In this document: positions 1 to 5,358 of the stretch, one piece after another
Numbering within the stretch: the first letter of the stretch is position 1
Layout: every line of letters starts with the position of its first letter
From: Rhodobacteraceae bacterium UBA3087
GTDB taxonomy: Bacteria; Pseudomonadota; Alphaproteobacteria; Rhodobacterales; Rhodobacteraceae
NCBI GenBank assembly: GCA_002367285.1
Contig: DFBF01000179.1
Span: forward strand, 10,911 to 16,268
Direction: 5' to 3'
Length of the DNA stretch: 5,358 bases
Position numbers and translations under genes: made by a program
The notes under the pieces: generated by a model
What the model saw: only the letters and a program-made list of their open reading frames with translations
Databases searched by the model: none
Told to the model about the DNA's origin: nothing

Positions 1-1
1 G

Positions 2-169
2 GGCGCACGCGCCGCCTTGTTGCATGATCCGCAAACGGCGGGGGGCTTTTTGGCTGCCGTACCGTCGCAGGGGGCAAAGGATCTGGTTCAGGCCTTGCGG
101 GATGGTGGGCATTGCGCCGCGATCATTGGCGCGCTTGAGGCCGGCCCGCCCGTGATCCGTTGCGTTTAA
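2..169 (+). CDS. selD: Selenide, water dikinase, C-terminal end (5' end outside window)
   Basis: SelD uses ATP to turn selenide into selenophosphate, the selenium donor for tRNA selenouridine and for selenocysteine synthesis. Only the last 55 codons are visible, open from the left edge and ending in TAA. They contain the C-terminal AIRS-domain signature LLHDPQTAGGFLAAVP near the start of the fragment and GHCAAIIG further on, both typical of SelD and related PurM-like enzymes. The catalytic N-terminal Cys/Sec region is outside the window. In many alphaproteobacteria SelD is fused behind an FAD-dependent NADH-dehydrogenase-like domain; that cannot be judged here. The neighbour mnmH, on the opposite strand, uses the product of SelD, which strongly supports the call. 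The final codons, GTT TAA, overlap the mnmH stop codon. Confidence 0.86.
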   Translation, partial: GARAALLHDPQTAGGFLAAVPSQGAKDLVQALRDGGHCAAIIGALEAGPPVIRCV

Positions 170-1209
170 ACTGTTTGTGACAGGATCTGCGTTGCGGCCT
201 CTGACAAGGTGTCATCGCTCAGGTCCGGCAGGTTGATCGTCGTCGGCGCGGGCGCATCCTTGCGCGAAATCCGCCGGTAACGTGGGTCGTAATGCGTGGT
301 GATCAGCTGAGCGGCAAGCGTCGCAAAGCCGCCTTCGGCCGCCAGTGCCTGCCAGGCGTCGACCTGTTTGTGACCGTGATACGGGACAAGCCGCGCCAGC
401 ACCGCGGTCAGCCGCGCAGGATCGCCGGTCATGTCGTCATAGGATGCAACCGTGTGGGCCGCCCGGGCCGCCAGGGGGGCGGTGAGATGCAGCCGCGGCG
501 CCCGGATCATTTCCTGCCACAACATGGGTGGCAGGTTCAGACGCCCGATCTTGCTGCTTTCGGCTTCGACAAACACCGGGCGGTTGGGGTCCAGCCGCGT
601 CATGTCCATCGCCACAAGGCTTTCGAACGCCTTTTGCGAGGGCTGTGTATCGCCAACCAGGCCAAACAGTGATCCGCGATGCTGCGCCATGGCCTCGAGG
701 TCCAGGACCTGTGCGCCCTGTTGCGTCAGATGGTCCAACAGGCGCGTTTTGGCCGTGCCGGTCCCGCCGTCAATCAATGTGACCCGTCCGGCAAAGGGCG
801 TTTCATACAGGGTTTGGAACACCAGACGGCGATAGGCTTGATAGCCGCCGTCGATCATATCGGCACGCCAGCCGATCTGGCCAAGGATCGTCGCAAATGA
901 CCCGGACCTTTGCCCGCCTCGCCAGCAATGCACCAGCGGGCGCCAGCCACCGGGGCGATCAGACAGCGGCCCTTCCAGGTGGTTGGCCACATTGCGCGCA
1001 ACCAAGGCAGCACCGATCTTGCGGGCCAGGAACCGATCCTGTTGCACATAGATCGTGCCGACCCGGGCGCGTTCCTCATTGGACAGCGCGGGCAGGTTAA
1101 TTGCGCCGGGAATGTGATCCTCGGCAAATTCCGCTGGTGATCGCACGTCGATGATTTCATCAAACGGCAGATCGTCAAGATCATGCAGAGAGGTCAGGGT
1201 CTGGGCCAT
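166..1209 (-). CDS. mnmH: tRNA 2-selenouridine synthase (MnmH/SelU/YbbB)
   Basis: MnmH replaces the sulfur of 2-thiouridine at wobble position 34 of Lys, Glu and Gln tRNAs with selenium from selenophosphate, through a geranylated intermediate. The 347-residue protein is close to the family's usual length (E. coli about 364). Residues 1-130 are a rhodanese domain: IIDVRSPAEF near 19-28, HIPGAINLP at 32-40 and the active-site loop HCWRGGQRSGS at 94-104 with the presumed catalytic Cys95. Residues 140-330 are the P-loop half: GGTGTAKT at 148-155 with Lys154, then the family motifs DLEAMAQHRGSLFG (170-183), QPSQKAFE (189-196) and VEAESSKIGR (214-223). The P-loop has Ala153 where Gly is canonical. 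The ATG at 1207-1209 is chosen because the protein then begins just before the rhodanese fold, an AGGG lies about 7 bases upstream, and I see no nearby in-frame alternative. The gene starts 45 bases after the broken HisD-like gene on the same strand and converges with selD. It appears intact. Confidence 0.95.
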   Translation of the reverse strand: MAQTLTSLHDLDDLPFDEIIDVRSPAEFAEDHIPGAINLPALSNEERARVGTIYVQQDRFLARKIGAALVARNVANHLEGPLSDRPGGWRPLVHCWRGGQRSGSFATILGQIGWRADMIDGGYQAYRRLVFQTLYETPFAGRVTLIDGGTGTAKTRLLDHLTQQGAQVLDLEAMAQHRGSLFGLVGDTQPSQKAFESLVAMDMTRLDPNRPVFVEAESSKIGRLNLPPMLWQEMIRAPRLHLTAPLAARAAHTVASYDDMTGDPARLTAVLARLVPYHGHKQVDAWQALAAEGGFATLAAQLITTHYDPRYRRISRKDAPAPTTINLPDLSDDTLSEAATQILSQTV

Positions 1210-1356
1210 GTCACGCCCTGTCGCATATAGGGCGGTGGATTGCCAGCCTTGGTGCTAGACGGCCCGCATGTTGTCCGGTGCATCGTCACGTAATTCCGCA
1301 GACCGGGCGTGGCCTTCCATGCCCTCCAACCGGCTGATCCGCGCGGTGGCGCGCGC

Positions 1357-1371
1357 CAGTGGGCCGCGTGC
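1357..1371 (-). other. Probable in-frame deletion junction near the 3' end of the HisD-like pseudogene
   Basis: In intact HpsN/HisD-like proteins the SGPNHxLPT motif is followed by a segment containing GLSV-x-x-F-x-K and about 15 more residues before TARISRLEGMEGHA. Here VLPTSATAR runs directly into GPLARATARISRLEG, so roughly 25 codons appear to be missing with the frame kept. The comparison is from memory of the family, so the exact ends are uncertain. Confidence 0.6.
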
Positions 1372-1735
1372 GGTGGCCGAGGTGGGTAGCACATGGTTTG
1401 GCCCCGACGCCTTGTCGCCGATTGCCACCGTCGTGTCGGCGCCCAGAAACAGCGATCCATAAGTGGTCAAACGGGACAGCCACCAATCGAGGCTCTCTGC
1501 CTGCACATGCAGATGCTCGGGCGCATATTGGTCGGCGACCTGTGCCATTTCCTCAGCCGTGTCACACAGGATGACCTCGGCCCGATCTGCCCGGGCCATC
1601 CGCGCGGCGTCGGCATTGGCTTGCGGCAGGCTGTTGGCCAACATGGGCGCGCGGGCCAGCACATGGTCTGCCAGAGCGCGGCTGGTGGTGACCAACCAGA
1701 CGGGGCAGTCAGGCCCGTGTTCAGCCTGGCCGACA

Positions 1736-1760
1736 AGGTCCCAGGTCCCAGGTCCCAGGT
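1736..1760. repeat. 7-base tandem repeat, about 3.6 copies, causing a frameshift
   Basis: On the + strand the unit AGGTCCC occurs three times without error, followed by AGGT. On the coding (-) strand this reads as TGGGACC three times. A single unit, flanked by the ACCT that naturally repeats at 7-base spacing, gives the in-frame reading VTWDLVGQAEHG expected for the HisD family. Two extra units add 14 bases and shift the frame. Four units would add 21 bases and restore the frame with a 7-residue insertion. This pattern is typical of slipped-strand mispairing. Confidence 0.95.
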
Positions 1761-2354
1761 GACGGTGACGGGGTCTGCCGTATGGTCGGCGATCACCAGG
1801 CTGTCGGTGGGTCCGGCGAACATGTCGATGCCCGCCTGGCCGAATAGGGCGCGCTTGGGCTCGGCGACATAGGCATTGCCGGGGCCGACCAGGATGTCGG
1901 CGGCGGGTTGGTCGAACAACCCGTTCGCCATGGCGGCAATCGCCTGAACGCCACCAAGGGTCAGGATCGTATCCGCCCCGGCCAGATCCATCGCGAAAGT
2001 GATCGCGTCGGGCAGGCCGCCGACGCGTGGGGGCGAGGCGGCGGTGATATGGCCAACCCCAGCGACCTTGGCGGTGGTGATGGTCATCAGCGCGCTGGCA
2101 ACATGGCTATAGCGTCCGCCCGGCACGTAACACCCGGCGGCGGAAACCGGGATTTGGGACTGACCGGTCCAATGGCCCGGCAACAGTTCGACCGTGCAAT
2201 CCTGCACGGTTGCCATCTGGGCCTGGGCGTAGCGGCGAATGTTGTCATGGGCAAAGCGAATGTCATCCTGCAATGCTTGCGGTACGCGGGCCACAGCAGC
2301 GGCGCGGGCGTCCTGCGACAGCACCATGTCGCCGCTCCAACCATCCAGACGACG

Positions 2355-2366
2355 GGCATAATCGCG
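2355..2366 (-). other. Probable in-frame deletion junction near the 5' end of the HisD-like pseudogene
   Basis: The N-terminus runs SDLRDYARRLDGW. In intact relatives a helical segment of about 25 residues (the region ending in a GE-x-AVR-like stretch) lies between the early LR-x motif and YAR-x-LDGW. The codons CGC GAT (Arg-Asp) at the join could be what is left of a pair of short direct repeats, which is my inference. Confidence 0.55.
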
Positions 2367-2435
2367 CAGGTCGCTGTTTTCCTGTGCCGGGCGCTGAGGG
2401 GCCTGTTTCAGGTAGGTAATCGGCATGTTGGGGCA

Positions 2436-2440
2436 TCCTT
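2436..2440 (-). promoter_or_regulatory. Ribosome binding site of the HisD-like pseudogene
   Basis: AAGGA on the - strand lies 9 bases before the ATG at 2424-2426 and inside the end of the flavoprotein gene. Together with the overlapping stop and start it suggests the two genes were translationally linked. It supports this ATG as the original start. Confidence 0.6.
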
Positions 2441-3154
2441 CGGGTGGCTGTTTGCAGGGTCATAGGGCCCGGCGGGGATGGTGCGCGCCGGGGCCAGATT
2501 GCCCAATATGTCGATGAACAGGCCCGTGTCGGGCGCGGCCAGATCAGGGCGTACAAAGGCATAGGCCAGGTTCTTGCCAACCCGTGGACCCCAGTCGCCT
2601 GAGGTCACGGTGCCCACCACCTGTCCGTCCAACATGACGGACGCGCCGGGGTGGGCGGGGGCATCGTCACGGCGGACCTCCAACGTGACCAACCTGCGGG
2701 TGGGCCCATTGGCCTTGCGGATCTCTAACGCGGTTTTTCCAATGAAATCGGGCTTGTCGGCAACGAACCGGACCAGCCCCGTCTCATAGGGGGCAAATTC
2801 GGTCAGAAGGTCGGATTTCCAATGCAGGTATCCCTTTTCAAGCCGCATCGACTCGATCGCACGGGCGCCAAACAGGCCCATGCCAAGTAGCGCCCCGGCC
2901 GCCCGCAACGCGGCCCAGGCGGCATGCGCCTGATGACTGGGGAGATGCAGCTCAAACGCCGTTTCGCCCGAAAAGCTGACCGCCATGATCACGGCAGGGG
3001 CGATGCCGATATAGGCCTCGCGCACTGACAACCAAGGGAACGCCTGCGCCGACCAATCATCGCGACTGACGGCCTGCATCGCCGCGCGCGCCTTGGGACC
3101 GGCGACCACCAGAATGGTGTGATCATCGGTCAGGTCACGGATCTGCACGTCCTC

Positions 3155-3160
3155 GTGGGC
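3155..3160 (-). other. Frameshift site 2 in the flavoprotein pseudogene: missing base
   Basis: The coding strand reads CTG GCG CCC ACG AGG ACG TGC and reaches a TGA at 3130-3132. Adding one base after CCC, for example G, gives GCG CCC GAC GAG GAC GTG CAG ATC (A-P-D-E-D-V-Q-I) and reconnects to the GcvT-like half, which is open to 2408. No long homopolymer is present here. Confidence 0.88.
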
Positions 3161-4008
3161 GCCAGATGCTGTTGCAACCAGTCCATGTCATGACGCTGCG
3201 CCGCCGCTGCCGCACCATACCAGACGCGCCCATCCGCCAGATTGGCAATCGTCGCCTCGCTTTTCACACAGCCCTGTTCGGTCAGGAAATAGGCCAGCCC
3301 GAGGCAGCCCGGCTTGCGGGGAATACGGCTACAGCTCATCCGATCCAGAAAGGCGTGTACGTCGCGGCCAGTCATTTCAAACCGGGTAAAGCCGTTCACT
3401 TCGGCCAGCCCCACGGCGGTTTGCACTGTGGCGACCTCGGCGGTGACCAGATCGCGCACGGCGGTGAAATGAAAGCTGTGTGGCTCGGTGAAATCCGGGG
3501 TGGGTTTGATGTAATCCACCCGTTTCCAGTCATTGACCACGGTAAACTCGCCACCCTCAGCCGCCAGCAAGGGCGTTAGCGGTGTCGTCTTGGCCGGGCG
3601 GTGTTCATGGGGGAAATGAAAGCGGAATTCGTTCTGGTAATCTTCGACAGCCTTCAGCGCGGTCAGCTCAACATTTGCATGATGGCCAAACCGGCGCGGA
3701 TCAATGCACCAGCTGTCATGACAGGCCTCACCATGCACGATCATTTGCGCCAGCACCCAGCCATGGCCACCGCCTTCGCCCAGCCCCGCGCGCAAGCCGA
3801 CGATGCAGAAGGCATTGCGCTTGCCGGGGATTGGCCCGACCAGCGGCGCGCCGCCGATCGTATAGGTGATCGGGCCGTTCACCACATTGCGAATGCCCGT
3901 TTCCATCAGGGCTGGCATGCGGGTAAACGCGTCCTCCAACACATCCGTCACACGGTCCAGATCATCGGGGCACAGCGCGTTCACGAATTTCGGGTCGATC
4001 CCATCCAT

Positions 4009-4014
4009 CCCCCC
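4009..4014 (-). other. Frameshift site 1 in the flavoprotein pseudogene: run of six G
   Basis: On the coding strand the sequence is ACC TGG GGG GAT GGA TGG, read K-T-W-G-D-G-W. With one G fewer it reads TGG GGG ATG GAT GGG ATC GAC, i.e. W-G-M-D-G-I-D, the family's conserved reading, and stays open for over 280 further codons. The lesion is therefore a one-base gain in a homopolymer, either a real mutation or a base-calling error. Confidence 0.9.
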
Positions 4015-4837
4015 AGGTCTTGTACGCCTGTTCATAGAACTCGACCAACAGCCCGTTCTTTGCCTGACGACAGTAATAGTCGCTGATCGCCCACCGCAGC
4101 AGCGGCATGCGGTGGGCGGCTTCGGCAATGGCCGGGATGTCTTCGGTCAGGAAATACTGGTGCTCTATCGAGTCGGCAGGGTGTTCAGCCCACATCATCG
4201 CGCCGACCTCATTCACCCGATAACCACCCGCGTTCACCGCGATTTCACAGGCGATATCGCCCTTGGTCGTGTGCACCGTCCAGTTGTCATCCTTATGCTG
4301 CGTCAGCCCGGTGACGGGCGTGTGGCGATAGACCTCGGCCCCGGCCAAACGGGCGCGGCGTGCCAGGGTCTGACACAGCTGCGCCGGGTCGATGTCGTCG
4401 TCTGACGGATCCCACAGCCCACCCAGAAGATTGTCGGTGGAAATCAGCGGATGACGCCGGGCGCATTCCTGCGCGTCGATTACTTCGAACGCGACCCCCA
4501 TATCGCGCGCCATGGATGCAAAGTGGCGATATCCGTCCATTTGTGCGGGCGTGTTGGCCAAGCGAATGCCATCGTCGCTGTGGTGATATGTAACCGGATA
4601 ATCCGGGTCCGCAGCCAGGGCCTGGTACAGCCGGATCGAATGGGATTTCAGCCCGACCATGGTCTGGGTCGTGCCGAAATTCGTCACCTGCGCGGCGCTG
4701 TGCCAGGTCGTGCCACTGGTCAGTTCGTCGCGTTCGACCAGCACGACATCGCGCCACCCTTCCTGTGTCAGGTGGTACAAAGCGGAACATCCCGCGATGC
4801 CGCCGCCGATGACGACAACCCTGGTCTGCGCTTTCAT

Positions 4838-4937
4838 GGTGATCCCTTTACGCCAAGGCTCTACTCAGGAACATCCGGCGTATCCGTTCAACACCTACAT
4901 CGTGATTTCGAAAAAAGCGAAAGAGGGATTCGAGCGA
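4838..4937 (-). other. Intergenic leader between the LysR gene and the flavoprotein pseudogene
   Basis: This 100-base gap is more AT-rich than its surroundings and is the only place for a promoter or LysR operator of the block. It contains TTTCGAAA (4906-4913), a perfect 8-base palindrome, and TTTCG/CGAAA arms with a 7-base loop (4906-4922). No convincing -35/-10 pair or strong terminator was found. Any regulatory role is inference. Confidence 0.35.
4844..4849 (-). promoter_or_regulatory. Ribosome binding site of the flavoprotein pseudogene
   Basis: AAAGGG on the - strand sits 6 bases before the ATG at 4835-4837. It supports the chosen start, which lies six codons ahead of the Rossmann-fold strand. 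Confidence 0.65.
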
Positions 4938-5357
4938 TCAAACCGGTCCCCAAGGGTCCGCCATCAAGTGGAAACTGTCGCCCAGCCAGGGGTGGTCGGC
5001 CAGCACCGGGGCAACAAGGCGCGTGCGGATCAACTGGCGCAATTGCGTCGACACAAGCTGCGCCATGGGCTCTACGTGAACTTCGGTGGCAAACAGCGAC
5101 AGGGTGCGGCCAAACCCACGATCCGGGAAAGGATACAGTGCGATCCGATCACGAAACCGCCTGGCGCGGGCAAAGCTGCTGGGCGTTGTAATGGCCCAGC
5201 CGTGCCCCTCGGCCCCCATGCCCATCAGGCTTTGGTTGCTGTCCAGTTCAAAGCGATTGGGCAGGGTGATGCGCAGCCGCCGCAGCTGTGCTTCGATCAG
5301 GCGGCCAATGATCTGTGTTTGGCTATAACGCAGAAAGGGCAGAGGGGCCTGGCCGGA
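4938..5357 (-). CDS. LysR-family transcriptional regulator, C-terminal effector-binding part (5' end outside window)
   Basis: The visible 139 residues, read in one open frame from the right edge to the TGA at 4938-4940, resemble the second half of a LysR substrate-binding domain: PLPFLRYSQTQIIGRLIEAQ, then RFELDSNQSLMGMGAEGHGWAITTP, a hinge-like stretch, and the late pattern FATEVHVEPMAQLVSTQLRQ followed by a short tail. The spacing of FELDS, GHGWAITTP and the terminal helix is typical of the family. The N-terminal helix-turn-helix is off the window, so the family call rests on the effector domain only. An internal ATG at 5223-5225 is not a credible start because the domain continues upstream without a break. 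The gene lies 100 bases upstream of the broken flavoprotein gene on the same strand and is a plausible regulator of that operon. No lesion is seen in this part. The ligand is unknown. Confidence 0.87.
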   Translation of the reverse strand, partial: SGQAPLPFLRYSQTQIIGRLIEAQLRRLRITLPNRFELDSNQSLMGMGAEGHGWAITTPSSFARARRFRDRIALYPFPDRGFGRTLSLFATEVHVEPMAQLVSTQLRQLIRTRLVAPVLADHPWLGDSFHLMADPWGPV

Positions 5358-5358
5358 C

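Larger units (their letters stand above)
1255..2426 (-). pseudogene. Broken HisD-family dehydrogenase, closest to sulfopropanediol dehydrogenase (HpsN)-like proteins
   Basis: HisD-family enzymes oxidise a primary alcohol to a carboxylate with two NAD+ and use zinc. The start MPITYLK and the motifs FAHDNIRRYA, AGCYVPGGRYSHVASA, GGVQAIAAMANG, DILVGPGNAYVAEPKR and GIDMFAGPT fit the HpsN-like branch better than biosynthetic HisD. The ATG at 2424-2426 has AAGGA 9 bases upstream. Three lesions are visible or inferred. First, the frame changes at residues 223-230 inside a 7-base tandem repeat (1736-1760), after which about 90 residues are missense. The true frame resumes as DLVGQAEHGPDCPVW and runs to TAG at 1255-1257. 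The zinc-ligand motif QAEH, the catalytic YAPEH motif and the EGMEGH motif all fall after the shift. Second, residues 22-23 look like an in-frame deletion of about 25 codons. Third, a similar deletion follows VLPTSATAR and removes the conserved GLSV-x-x-F region. Repaired length is about 385 residues against a usual 430-440 (from memory). The true substrate is unknown. Confidence 0.9.
2408..4837 (-). pseudogene. Broken FAD oxidoreductase/GcvT-fusion, dimethylglycine/sarcosine dehydrogenase family
   Basis: Family members oxidatively remove an N-methyl group with FAD and pass it to tetrahydrofolate in the C-terminal aminomethyltransferase (GcvT-like) half. From the ATG at 4835-4837 (AAAGGG 6 bases upstream) the N-terminus has the FAD-binding VVVIGGGIAG at 7-16 and SGTTWHSA at 41-48. 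His46 matches the residue that binds FAD covalently in dimethylglycine dehydrogenase. Later come NAGGYRVNEVG, SDYYCRQ-x-KNGLL, GLRAGLGEGGGHGW, ELTALKAVEDYQNEFRF, then GcvT motifs GLAEVNGFTRFEMTG, FGARAIESMRLEKGYLHWKSD and GTVTSGDWGPR. Two shifts break it. A sixth G at 4009-4014 throws the frame off after YEQAYKTWG, where the next frame continues MDGIDPKFVNALC. A missing base near 3156/3157 ends the second frame at QQHLAP, where the first frame resumes with EDVQIRDLTDD. Because +1 and -1 cancel, the span equals 809 codons plus stop, a normal length. Its 3' end overlaps the HisD-like start by 19 bases. Substrate unknown; dimethylglycine or sarcosine is only a family guess. Confidence 0.93.

Noticed and set aside
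1210..1254. Promoter for mnmH in the 45-base gap
   Set aside because: No recognisable -35/-10 elements were found; only a weak ribosome binding site is visible.
1393..1872. Open frame of 159 codons on the + strand over the heptamer repeat
   Set aside because: Antisense to conserved HisD-family motifs; explained as a shadow frame.
1255..2426. Biosynthetic histidinol dehydrogenase (hisD)
   Set aside because: The N-terminus and the neighbouring genes do not fit a histidine operon; motifs such as FAHDN, PGGRYSH and LDWWLSRLTTYGSLFLG fit the HpsN-like catabolic branch.
2408..3148. A free-standing GcvT-like protein of 246 residues
   Set aside because: It begins in the middle of a domain and the missing half is found directly upstream in another frame, so it is a fragment of the larger fusion.
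4009..4014. Programmed frameshifting or transcriptional slippage at the G6 run as a normal way to make the full flavoprotein
   Set aside because: A second uncorrected shift downstream would still prevent a full product, and the family is normally encoded in a single frame.
3601..4086. Open frame of 161 codons on the + strand
   Set aside because: Antisense to the conserved GLRAGLGEGGGHGW region of the flavoprotein; no recognisable domain.
4906..4922. Hairpin TTTCG/CGAAA with a T-rich stretch as a terminator after the LysR gene
   Set aside because: The stem is only 5 AT-rich pairs, and on the - strand the T run is in the loop rather than after the stem, so it does not look like an intrinsic terminator.
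4451..5191. Open frame of 246 codons on the + strand spanning the flavoprotein 5' end and the LysR 3' end
   Set aside because: It lies antisense to two recognisable proteins and crosses the AT-rich gap; its translation resembles no family I know and is typical of antisense frames in GC-rich DNA.

Overview
The window is GC-rich and every recognisable protein looks alphaproteobacterial, most like the Rhodobacteraceae (roseobacter group). It pairs selD with mnmH and carries a dimethylglycine-dehydrogenase-like flavoprotein and a HisD-family dehydrogenase of the HpsN type, a gene set I associate with marine roseobacters. This placement rests on protein resemblance from memory, not on a search.

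Layout from left to right: (1) the 3' end of selD (selenide, water dikinase) on the + strand; (2) mnmH/selU (tRNA 2-selenouridine synthase) on the - strand, converging on selD with a 4-base overlap of the two stop codons; (3) a broken HisD/HpsN-like dehydrogenase on the - strand; (4) a broken FAD oxidoreductase/GcvT fusion of the dimethylglycine/sarcosine dehydrogenase family on the - strand, whose end overlaps the start of the HisD-like gene; (5) the 3' part of a LysR-family regulator gene on the - strand, running off the right edge. The only gene-free stretches are 1210-1254 and 4838-4937.

selD and mnmH form a functional pair. SelD makes selenophosphate, and MnmH uses it to convert 2-thiouridine to 2-selenouridine at the tRNA wobble position. 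Both look intact as far as they can be seen.

The LysR / flavoprotein / HisD-like block looks like a small regulated catabolic operon in which both enzyme genes have been lost. The flavoprotein gene has a +1 change in a run of six G and a separate -1 change about 850 bases further on. The HisD-like gene is frameshifted by a 7-base unit present three times where one copy would be in frame. It also appears to lack about 25 codons near each end. The flanking genes show no such damage. The heptamer array is the most notable feature: copy numbers 1, 4 and 7 are in frame and 2, 3, 5 and 6 are not, so it could be a slippage switch, although the other lesions make simple decay more likely.
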